Shown one piece after another: positions 1 to 6,615 of a DNA stretch of 64,000 nucleotides (position 1 is the first letter of the stretch; each line of letters begins with the position of its first letter). A program made the translations under genes and the position numbers. Source of the DNA: Roseicyclus amphidinii. GTDB taxonomy: Bacteria > Pseudomonadota > Alphaproteobacteria > Rhodobacterales > Rhodobacteraceae. The stretch lies in assembly GCF_030163755.1 (NCBI RefSeq), contig NZ_JASJOE010000002.1, positions 1 through 64,000 of the forward strand. The letters are read 5' to 3'. The notes beneath the pieces were generated by a model. That model was given only the letters and a program-made list of their open reading frames with translations, was not told where the DNA came from and made no database searches.

Positions 1-2
1 AT

Positions 3-374
3 GCGCCCGCCGCAGCGGGCCTCGAGCGCATGGCGGCGAGCGTGGCCGAGGCGGTGGGGCGGTCCGCGCAAGGCGCTGTGCCGCAGCTTGAGGGGGGGCT
101 GCGCATCCCGCTCGACGGGGCGGTCTTCGGCGCGCAATCGGCGACGGTGACCGTTACGGCCACCGAGATCCTGATCCTTCTGCACGGCGTGCCGGGCGTC
201 GCACCGCCCGATCCGCGCGCCATCGCCGAAGCGGCGCGGAACCTGTCGCTGTCGCTCCTGCAGCGCCTGCCCGACCGTCGCGTGACGCTGGGCTACGAGC
301 CGGACGAGCCAGCCCCGGTCGAGGGCGCCGACCGTGCGCGCGGTTTCAACCCCCTGTTGGGTCCGGTGAGGTAG
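3..374 (+). CDS. C-terminal part of probable T3SS protein SctP-like (partial)
   Basis: The reading frame is open from the window edge, so the N-terminus is missing; an internal ATG at 30 is not necessarily the start. The visible part has a stretch from LRIPLDGAVFG to VTLGYE with alternating hydrophobic residues, as in the C-terminal domain of FliK/SctP (HpaP) needle-length regulators. It ends 5 bases before sctQ. Yersinia-type operons run sctP-Q-R-S, so position supports SctP. The sequence match alone is weak and the family assignment is an inference. Confidence 0.45.
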   Translation, partial: APAAAGLERMAASVAEAVGRSAQGAVPQLEGGLRIPLDGAVFGAQSATVTVTATEILILLHGVPGVAPPDPRAIAEAARNLSLSLLQRLPDRRVTLGYEPDEPAPVEGADRARGFNPLLGPVR

Positions 375-379
375 TCACG

Positions 380-1387
380 ATGGACGGAACCACCCCCAAC
401 CCCGCCCTGACGATACGGGGACCGGAGGCCGACCTGGCGCTCTGGAACGCGGCCATGCGGTGCCAGGGGCAGCCCTTGGGCCTGCGCGACGGGGTGCTGG
501 CCGTGGTCTTCGAGCCGCTGGCCGATCCCGCGCCGGGCGGCAGCTGGCTTGCGAGCGGCGAGGGGCTGTCGCTGCGGCTGGAGGCCTGCGATTTCATGGC
601 GCTGGCGGGTGCCCCGCAGGATGCGCCCCTCGGGATGGAGAGCCTTGCGGCCCTGCCCGAAGACCTCGCCGCCGCACTGACCCATGCCGCCGCCGAAATG
701 CTGGCCCGGGCGCTGGAGCTGCAAACGCCGCTGACCGAAGAGCCCTGTCCCGACCCGATGCCGGCGCAACGCCTGCGGATGACGGTGCAGCGCGACGGGG
801 TGGCGCTTGCGCGGCTTCTGGTCTGCGGGTCGCCCGCCGCAATGGCGGGGCTGATCCGCGGGCTTGGGCCGATGCCGGGGCTTCCCCCCGCCGAGGTCGC
901 GGCGCTGGTGCATTGCGACTGGCAGGCGCTGAGCGGCGGCCTGACCCTGCGCCGGGCCGCGCTCGAGGGGCTCGCCCCCGGCGATGCCCTGCTGAACGGG
1001 CCGGTTCCCACCCTCTGCCGCATCCATGCGGGCGGGCGGGTGGTGCAGGCCCGCACGGAGGAAACCGGATGGAAGATAGAGGCCCTCATGTCCGATGACA
1101 CGCCCGATGACGCGCCCGAAATGCCCGACATGCCCGAGGCAGAAGGCCCCGGCGACATCCCCGTCCGGATCGATTTCCGCATCGCACGCGGGCAGATGAC
1201 GCTGGCGCAACTGGGCGAGCTGGCACCGGGTGGAATCCTGCCGCTAGCCGTCGATCCGCCCGCGCCGGGGGATGCGGTCGATATCCTCGCCAATGGATGC
1301 AAGATCGGCGACGGTCGCCTGATCCTGATCGACGATCTTCCGGCCGTGCGCATCTCGCGGCTTTTCGGGACGGGCGGGCATGGTTGA
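380..1387 (+). CDS. sctQ: T3SS cytoplasmic-ring (C-ring/pod) protein SctQ, FliM/FliN family
   Basis: This 335-residue protein has a SpoA (FliN-like) domain at its C-terminus, about residues 262-332, with the typical VDFRI-like opening and the LAVDPP, VDILANG and VRISRL blocks. An acidic Asp/Pro/Glu-rich linker (about 237-258) precedes it. SctQ forms the sorting platform under the export gate. The start lies 5 bases after the upstream frame, and the stop overlaps the start of sctR by 8 bases. An in-frame ATG at 1088, after AGAGG, sits at the linker and could give a separate C-terminal product as in YscQ or SsaQ. The N-terminal half is diverged, as is usual for SctQ. Confidence 0.85.
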   Translation: MDGTTPNPALTIRGPEADLALWNAAMRCQGQPLGLRDGVLAVVFEPLADPAPGGSWLASGEGLSLRLEACDFMALAGAPQDAPLGMESLAALPEDLAAALTHAAAEMLARALELQTPLTEEPCPDPMPAQRLRMTVQRDGVALARLLVCGSPAAMAGLIRGLGPMPGLPPAEVAALVHCDWQALSGGLTLRRAALEGLAPGDALLNGPVPTLCRIHAGGRVVQARTEETGWKIEALMSDDTPDDAPEMPDMPEAEGPGDIPVRIDFRIARGQMTLAQLGELAPGGILPLAVDPPAPGDAVDILANGCKIGDGRLILIDDLPAVRISRLFGTGGHG

Positions 1388-2024
1388 TCCGCTCAATCTG
1401 ATCCTGGCCCTGGTCGTCGCGGGGCTGATCCCCTTTCTCGCGGTGGTGGCCACGGCCTTCATCAAGATCTCGATCGTGCTTCTGCTGGTCCGCAACGCGC
1501 TGGGCGTGCAGCAGATCCCGCCCAACATGGCGCTGAACGCGCTGGCGATCATCATGTCGGGTTACATCATGGCCCCGGTCTTCGTCGAAACCTTCGACAT
1601 CCTGACCGCGGGGGATTTCAGCTTCGACAGCGTCGAGGCCGTGCAGGCGACATATTCCGTCGCCAAGGAGCCGCTTCTCAACTGGCTTGCGCAGCACACC
1701 TCGGACCGGGAACTGGCCTTTTTCATCACCACCGCCGAACAGATCTGGCCCGAGTCGCTGCATGACAGCGCGACCGCCGACAACCTGGCGATCATGCTGC
1801 CCGCCTTTGTCGTCGGACAGCTGCGCGAGGCCTTCGAGATCGGTTTCCTTCTCTACCTGCCCTTCATCGCCATCGACCTTGTCGTGTCCAACATCCTGCT
1901 TGCGATGGGGATGATGATGGTGTCGCCGCTGACGATCTCGCTTCCGTTCAAGCTGTTCCTGTTCGTGATGGTCGATGGCTGGTCACGGCTGATCCTCGGC
2001 CTGATCCTGACCTACGCCAACTGA
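1380..2024 (+). CDS. sctR: T3SS export-apparatus membrane protein SctR (FliP/YscR family)
   Basis: This 214-residue inner-membrane protein carries the family hallmark near residues 24-50: TAFIKISIVLLLVRNALG followed by VQQIPPN. It has about four transmembrane helices and a periplasmic loop between them, and ends in the conserved LPFKLFLFVMVDGW block. SctR forms the five-subunit core of the export gate with SctS and SctT. The length fits SctR (about 215) better than flagellar FliP, which usually has a cleaved signal peptide and is longer. The gene overlaps sctQ and is followed after 13 bases by sctS. No sctT or sctU follows in this window, so those must lie elsewhere. Confidence 0.95.
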   Translation: MVDPLNLILALVVAGLIPFLAVVATAFIKISIVLLLVRNALGVQQIPPNMALNALAIIMSGYIMAPVFVETFDILTAGDFSFDSVEAVQATYSVAKEPLLNWLAQHTSDRELAFFITTAEQIWPESLHDSATADNLAIMLPAFVVGQLREAFEIGFLLYLPFIAIDLVVSNILLAMGMMMVSPLTISLPFKLFLFVMVDGWSRLILGLILTYAN

Positions 2025-2037
2025 CCACGAGGCCCCG

Positions 2038-2307
2038 ATGTCCCCCGAAGACGCCGTCCACCAGATCTCCGAGGCGATGATCCTCGTCATGGTCCTGTCC
2101 ATGCCGCCGATCATCGTGGCCTCGCTGGTGGGGATCGTGGTCAGCCTTCTGCAGGCGCTGACGCAGGTGCAGGAGCAGACGCTGTCCTTCGCGGTCAAGC
2201 TGATCGCCGTGGCGATCACGCTGTTCGCCATGGCCTCGATCCTGGGAAGCGAGATGGTGAATTACACCATAGGCCTGTTCGAGGCCTTTCCAGGCATGGT
2301 CAACTAG
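2038..2307 (+). CDS. sctS: T3SS export-apparatus membrane protein SctS (FliQ/YscS family)
   Basis: This 89-residue protein has two transmembrane hairpin helices, with the family motif PPIIVASLVGIVVSLLQALT followed by QVQEQTL at about residues 23-50. SctS packs around the SctR pore in the export gate. The gene starts 13 bases after sctR. Its last 8 bases overlap, tail to tail, the end of the opposite-strand sctG-like gene. The + strand T3SS block stops here. Confidence 0.95.
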   Translation: MSPEDAVHQISEAMILVMVLSMPPIIVASLVGIVVSLLQALTQVQEQTLSFAVKLIAVAITLFAMASILGSEMVNYTIGLFEAFPGMVN

Positions 2308-2680
2308 CCCGCTCGGCCCGGCGGCGGCCCATGCGCAGGTAGAAATCGAGCGCCGAGCGCGCCTCGTCGTCCAGGTCCCCGGTCAGCGACAGGATCGCGC
2401 GGGCCTTGATGTAGTTGCGCATGCGGATGCGGCGGAGCGCCTTGGCGTCGGCGCCCATCTCGGCGGGTTCGATGACCTCGCAACTGCGGGCGGCCTCGAG
2501 CGCGGCGCGGTGGTTGCCGGACAGATGCTCGACCACGGCGCGGGCAAAGGCAAGCTCGGGGCTGTTCACCCCGAGCCTGCGTGCAGCTTCGACAAGGCGG
2601 CCGGCCTCGGCGTGGCGTTCGTGCTGAAGCCGCACGAAGATCGCCAGCAGAAGGAAATCATGCTGGCGCTCGGTCAGCAC
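2300..2680 (-). CDS. Probable T3SS needle chaperone, YscG-like TPR protein
   Basis: This 126-residue, all-helical protein has degenerate TPR pairs, for example the stretch from LVEAARRLG through AFARAVVEHL to AALEAARSCEVIEP. YscG (about 115 residues) is a TPR-like protein that, with YscE, keeps the needle subunit soluble before export. It is the third gene of a three-gene block in the same order as yscE-yscF-yscG, 10 bases after the needle gene. Sequence similarity by eye is moderate; the assignment rests mainly on fold type, size and order. Confidence 0.62.
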   Translation of the reverse strand: MLTERQHDFLLLAIFVRLQHERHAEAGRLVEAARRLGVNSPELAFARAVVEHLSGNHRAALEAARSCEVIEPAEMGADAKALRRIRMRNYIKARAILSLTGDLDDEARSALDFYLRMGRRRAERAS

Positions 2681-2690
2681 GGTGCCGGGC

Positions 2691-2996
2691 TCAGGCGACG
2701 TTGCGGACGATGGCCTTGAGCGTGTCCGACACGGCCTTGAGCATGTTGGTACGCAGGTTGCTGACGGCCGACCAGGTGTTCATGGCCATCTGCATCGCAT
2801 ACATCTTCTCGGTATCCGAGAGGTTCGCGTTCTGCTCGATGTCCGCGATGTCCGCCTCGATCGCGGTCATCTGTTCCTGCAGGTATTCCTGCCGCCAGAT
2901 CAGGTCGAAGCCGTCACGGTTGGTATACGCGTCCGTCCGAAGCTCCGGGGTGGTCAGGGTGAAAAGCGCGGGTGCCGATGTATCGCCGACGGCCAT
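2691..2996 (-). CDS. sctF: Probable T3SS needle subunit SctF (YscF-like)
   Basis: This is a 101-residue helical protein without a signal peptide. Its last third, with a Trp-Ser-x-x-x-Asn block (NTWSAVSNLRTNMLKAVSDT) and a final KAIVRNV, matches the polymerisation helix of YscF/PscF needle subunits, which end in a similar hydrophobic Lys-Ala-Ile-x-Asp-x-x-x-Ile tail. The extended N-terminus (about 35 residues) is slightly longer than in Yersinia. The gene lies 2 bases after the yscE-like gene and 10 bases before the yscG-like gene. A different small secreted T3SS protein such as an inner-rod subunit is possible, but gene order favours the needle. Confidence 0.75.
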   Translation of the reverse strand: MAVGDTSAPALFTLTTPELRTDAYTNRDGFDLIWRQEYLQEQMTAIEADIADIEQNANLSDTEKMYAMQMAMNTWSAVSNLRTNMLKAVSDTLKAIVRNVA

Positions 2997-2998
2997 GG

Positions 2999-3223
2999 TC
3001 AGATCTCCTTGGTCTCTGGAAAGGGGGCAAGTATCGCCCGCGCCGCCGCCAGCGCGATGACGAGGCGTTCGCTTCGGGCAAAGTCGTCGGGCGACAGGCC
3101 GTCGCCGCGCGCGGCCTCGAGCCGGTCGCGCATGCCGGCAAGCTGCCTGAGCGCCTCGACCTTGACGGTCGCGGCGTCTTCGGCCCGAAGGCGTTCCTCA
3201 AGCTCGGTCATGCCGAAGATCAT
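2999..3223 (-). CDS. Probable T3SS co-chaperone, YscE-like
   Basis: This 74-residue helical-hairpin protein reads MTELEERL near its start, closely like the MTQLEEQL opening of YscE as I recall it, and has the same pattern of two amphipathic helices around a polar turn. YscE binds YscG to hold the needle subunit. The ATG at 3223 has GGAGG seven bases upstream; a second in-frame ATG at 3211 would give exactly the YscE-like start. It is the first gene of the E-F-G trio and lies 24 bases after a Crp-type regulator gene on the same strand. Confidence 0.66.
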   Translation of the reverse strand: MIFGMTELEERLRAEDAATVKVEALRQLAGMRDRLEAARGDGLSPDDFARSERLVIALAAARAILAPFPETKEI

Positions 3224-3247
3224 CGCGGTCCTCCGCCGGTTTGCCCC

Positions 3248-3967
3248 TCATTTATGGGACAGGCCGACCGCGGTGCTTGTGTCAAACGTCACCACCCCGT
3301 TGGGACGGTCAGAATTCAGGGCGATCTCCAGAAGCTGGGCCCGGTCGGTCAGCAGGATGTGCCGATCCTCCAGCGCGAGGATCCCCGCCTTTTCCCATCC
3401 CCTGAGCGTCTTGTTGACGTTTTCCCGCGTGCCGCGCGCCATCGAGCCCAGATCCTGCTGGGTGATGATCGGCCCGATGCAGTCGATCATCACGCCGCGG
3501 TAGCGGATCTGGTTGCCCAGCACGTCGGCGATCTGCAACAGGACATGCGCAAGGCGCAGCGACAGGCTGGGGAGGTAGAGCGCGCGGGTCATCGCCATGT
3601 AGGAGCGGTAGCGCCGCGAGACCATCCCCGAGAGCGCCTCGCGCAGTTCGGGATGGGTGTCCACCACCTGCTTCAGGCTACCTCGGGTGATCTGCATCAC
3701 CTCCGTCGTGCCGACGGTGAAGGCCGTGTCGAGATGCGGCCCGCTGTCCAGCAGGCCCGCCTCGCCAAAGATGTGGCCGCGTGGAACGACGGAGGTCAGC
3801 GTCACCACCCCGTTCTCGTTGATGTAGGTCTGACGCACGTAGCCCGTGACCACCAGATACAGGCATTCCGTGTCGTCTTCCTGAAAGTAGATCACGCTGT
3901 TGGGGCCGTAGACCACCACCTCGGACAGGCGCGCGATACGCTCCGCACACTCGCTGGAGACTGCCAT
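3248..3967 (-). CDS. Crp/Fnr-family transcriptional regulator
   Basis: The 239-residue form (start at 3967) has an N-terminal cyclic-nucleotide-binding-like beta barrel, about residues 20-120, with IFGEAGLLD, and a C-terminal Crp-type winged helix with the recognition stretch GTRENVNKTLRGWEKAG. The arginine that normally contacts the cAMP phosphate after the FGE motif is absent (LDTAFTV), and there is no N-terminal Fnr cysteine cluster. The ligand is therefore unclear. A GTG at 4045 would add 26 residues, and neither start has a clear ribosome-binding site. The gene lies 24 bases upstream of the yscE-F-G-like genes on the same strand, which suggests a regulatory link to the T3SS. Confidence 0.86.
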   Translation of the reverse strand: MAVSSECAERIARLSEVVVYGPNSVIYFQEDDTECLYLVVTGYVRQTYINENGVVTLTSVVPRGHIFGEAGLLDSGPHLDTAFTVGTTEVMQITRGSLKQVVDTHPELREALSGMVSRRYRSYMAMTRALYLPSLSLRLAHVLLQIADVLGNQIRYRGVMIDCIGPIITQQDLGSMARGTRENVNKTLRGWEKAGILALEDRHILLTDRAQLLEIALNSDRPNGVVTFDTSTAVGLSHK

Positions 3968-4136
3968 TGAGGCGCAGACCAGATCAGCCACGTCCGACCG
4001 CAAACACACTACCCCGTAAAGCCCGAGATACCTCGGATCACACACATGATCCCCACCGCTCGCGCTCAGGTATAGTGCTTTCAGAATTGGCTAGCCATTC
4101 GAACCGCTTGTCACCAACACGCCAAAGTTATCATCA

Positions 4137-4152
4137 TGTGACATTCATCACC
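4137..4152. promoter_or_regulatory. Candidate Crp-type operator between divergent regulators
   Basis: The sequence TGTGA-N6-TCACC differs in one base from the E. coli CRP consensus TGTGA-N6-TCACA. It lies in the roughly 330-base gap (3968-4296) between the Crp-type gene and the divergent AraC-type gene, 170 bases upstream of the former and 145 bases upstream of the latter. Binding of the adjacent regulator is an inference. Apart from this I see no gene in that gap. Confidence 0.4.
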
Positions 4153-4296
4153 TTGCGGGCTGCAATTCTCTCGCAAGCTCCCCGGCGATGGCGGCAGTTT
4201 GCATGGATGACGTCCCCGGTCGGGTCTGGCCTGAAGATTGCCGGGGGCCGAAATCGCGTCTTCATCGGGCAATCGCCCGTCCGGAAGGAAGCCCGC

Positions 4297-5310
4297 ATGT
4301 CCGAAACCATTGGTTGGCCCATTCTGACGATCGATCCGGCGCAACGTGCCGCAGGTGATCCGGGTGTGGCCCTCATCGACTTTCCCAGCGGGGTCGAGGT
4401 GGTGTTGTCCGGCTTCGGCATGGCGAAAGGCAGCGTGATCACTTTTCCGGACACGCCGCAGACCTGCCGGGTCAGCGCGATCTTCTTCCTGACGGGGCGT
4501 ATGGAGCTTCGCCTCGGGAACGGGGCGGTCGGCCGATGGGTGCCCGGGACGGCCTGCCTTGTCCGAAGCGACACGCCGGGATTTCGACTGGTTGCGCAGG
4601 ACAGCGGATGGAAGTCGCATGTCTGCGTCTCGATGGCCTGCAGCGATCTTGCTGCCCGATTTCCGGACGGGCCGCCCGAGGTTCTGCTGGACTATCTGTT
4701 CCACCCCGGAGAGGTCGACGCGATACGCGAACTGATGGTCACCCGCTCCATGAGTTCAACGGCGCAGGCGCTGCAGGCGAGCGCCCTGGGCGACGCCTTC
4801 GGACGGTCGCGGTGCGAGCCGCTTGCCCTTCAATTCCTGTTCGAGGCGCTCGCGGCGCTGCTTTTGCCTGATCCCGGCGGCACCGCCGATACGTCGCTCG
4901 CGCTCGAGCGGGCGCGGAGCTTGCACGATGCCGTGTCGCGGGAGCCGACCGTCGAACTGCTGCGGGTTCTGGGCCCTGACCTGACCCTTCAGGACCAACG
5001 CGCAGCCCTGCGCATGTTCGAGGCGCGCTACGGGATGTCCCTGCGCAGTTTCCGGCACAGGACCATCATGGAGATTGCGCGCGCCGAGCTGATGGAAGGT
5101 GCCATGATCAAGCAACTGGCCCATGATCTCGGCTACGCCCATCTGGCGAATTTCACCCGCGCCTATCGCCGCGCGTTCGGTGAAAGCCCCAGACAGACCC
5201 TGCGACGCAAGGCAAGGTCACCCAGCCGCCAGGGGGCCACCGACGGCATGAACTCCGATCACTTGGCGGCGAGGGGCGAGGCCGATCATGGGGGCCTGAG
5301 CGACGGGTGA
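4297..5310 (+). CDS. AraC/XylS-family transcriptional regulator, PchR-like
   Basis: The 337-residue protein has a long N-terminal effector domain and a C-terminal pair of helix-turn-helix motifs. The second ends in LGYAHLANFTRAYRRAFGES followed by PRQ, the standard AraC signature. The overall layout resembles PchR. ATG 4297 is chosen because GGAAGGAA lies just upstream; the frame is open for another 110 codons, but those have no start context. It is divergent from the Crp-type gene and next to a T3SS block. Control of T3SS by an AraC protein is known (ExsA), but nothing here proves this one does so. Confidence 0.86.
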   Translation: MSETIGWPILTIDPAQRAAGDPGVALIDFPSGVEVVLSGFGMAKGSVITFPDTPQTCRVSAIFFLTGRMELRLGNGAVGRWVPGTACLVRSDTPGFRLVAQDSGWKSHVCVSMACSDLAARFPDGPPEVLLDYLFHPGEVDAIRELMVTRSMSSTAQALQASALGDAFGRSRCEPLALQFLFEALAALLLPDPGGTADTSLALERARSLHDAVSREPTVELLRVLGPDLTLQDQRAALRMFEARYGMSLRSFRHRTIMEIARAELMEGAMIKQLAHDLGYAHLANFTRAYRRAFGESPRQTLRRKARSPSRQGATDGMNSDHLAARGEADHGGLSDG

Positions 5311-5376
5311 GCTGCCCCCCCCGAGATCCCTCGGTCTGATGTTGGGTCTGCTCAACCGCGAAGGAGCAGGCGACCG

Positions 5377-5562
5377 AGCAAAAGCCGTTTCACCGAGGCG
5401 CAGGTCATCGGGATGCTCAAGGCGCCGGAGGCGGGCATGCCGACGGCTGAGGTGTGCTGCAGGCATGGTCTCGGCCCGGCGACGTTCTGCAAGCTGAACG
5501 CCAAGCATGATGGGACCAACAGCCTGCGCCCCCGAGAAGCCAAGCTTGGCGCGGTATCGTCA
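5377..5562 (+). mobile_element. Relic of IS3-family transposase OrfA
   Basis: Read in frame from 5377, the sequence encodes SKSRFTEAQVIGMLK followed by EAGMPTAEVCCRHGLGPATF, the helix-turn-helix start of IS3-family OrfA. It degrades after about 60 codons with no OrfB and no recognisable end repeats. The usual TFYKW is changed to TFCKL. It sits exactly at the junction between the regulators of the T3SS region and the polysaccharide locus, which suggests that past insertion or rearrangement shaped this border. Confidence 0.7.
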
Positions 5563-6615
5563 AAGCGCCCCGAGCGCGTCGAAGCTTATCTGGTATGGCA
5601 CGTAACACTGTCCGAACAGCGAAGAGAGCTGCGTCCAGACGAGGAACACAAGCGTCAAGCCCGCGATGGGCGCAAGCGTCCAGAGCTGGCGGTTCTTCAG
5701 GGTCTGCAGATACGGAACGCGGGCAAAGATCATGAGCTGGATCGGGATGAGGTAATAGCCGAACCGGTCGCCGATCACCGTCGAGACGAAGAACAGGCTG
5801 AAGAAGCCGACCATGAGCCACGCGCCGATGATGGCGATCTTGTAGTCCTGCGGAAACTCGCGCTGCCACGCCTTGCGGATGTAGAGGACGAAGAACAGGC
5901 CGCTGAGGCTGAGGATGCCGAGCCGGAACACCGCACCCGCGGCGTCGATTCCGGTTTCAATGTAGCGACGTTGCGCCAGTTCGGCCGCTTCGGTCTGGGA
6001 CAGGCCGTAGACGCCCGGCAGCGCCAGGAGGCTGGCAAAGATGATGTTCCGCCGCGTCCACGCGCCAAGCACGAAGGGAGCGAAAACGAGGAACGCGAGG
6101 GCGCTGGAATGAAAGAGCGAGCCTGCGAGGATCCAGAAGACATAGCGGATGACACGCCGATCCATGAAGGCGACATAGGCAAGGCAGGTGAAGCCGATCG
6201 CGGCCCCTTGCCGGATGCCCGACATGGGCATGTTGATGACGAGGATCGGAAAGGCCAGCGCCAGCATGGCCAGCGGGTTGGGTTGCCGCCGCGCAAGGGC
6301 GTGGAAGCCGATGAAGAAGATCGCCGAGGTGATGATGTTCAGGTATTCGTAGGGCAGGCCCGTCTGCTGCAGGAACCGGATGATCGACCAGTATCCGGGT
6401 TCGGAGAGCGTGAAGGCGAACTCGTAGCTCGGGATCTGGATGCGGTAGTTGACGAAATAGCCCCACCAGTCGCAGCCGACGCGGTAGCGGAAGGCCGAGA
6501 ACAGGAAGAGGCCGATCAGACCGGCCCAGTAGAGAGCCAGCTTTGCCTGACGGTCCCGCGCCGCCAGATAGGACGAGATCAGCAGCGCGACAAAGGTGGC
6601 GTAATAGGTGGTCAC
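5560..6615 (-). CDS. EpsG-like polysaccharide polymerase (Wzy-type membrane protein)
   Basis: The product is about 351 residues with roughly ten transmembrane helices. It contains features of EpsG-family proteins: an early FRYRVGCDWWGYF block (about residue 40) and the GIRQGAAIG motif (about 125). These proteins are thought to link repeat units at the outer face of the inner membrane. The start is a GTG at 6615 overlapping the TGA of asnB (GTGA). Longer upstream frames run antisense or out of frame through asnB and are rejected. It is the last gene of the long - strand operon. Confidence 0.78.
   Translation of the reverse strand: MTTYYATFVALLISSYLAARDRQAKLALYWAGLIGLFLFSAFRYRVGCDWWGYFVNYRIQIPSYEFAFTLSEPGYWSIIRFLQQTGLPYEYLNIITSAIFFIGFHALARRQPNPLAMLALAFPILVINMPMSGIRQGAAIGFTCLAYVAFMDRRVIRYVFWILAGSLFHSSALAFLVFAPFVLGAWTRRNIIFASLLALPGVYGLSQTEAAELAQRRYIETGIDAAGAVFRLGILSLSGLFFVLYIRKAWQREFPQDYKIAIIGAWLMVGFFSLFFVSTVIGDRFGYYLIPIQLMIFARVPYLQTLKNRQLWTLAPIAGLTLVFLVWTQLSSLFGQCYVPYQISFDALGAL

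Noticed and set aside
1380-2307. sctR and sctS read as flagellar fliP and fliQ
   Set aside because: Neighbouring genes match needle and chaperone proteins, SctR lacks the long signal-bearing N-terminus of FliP, and no flagellar genes are present.
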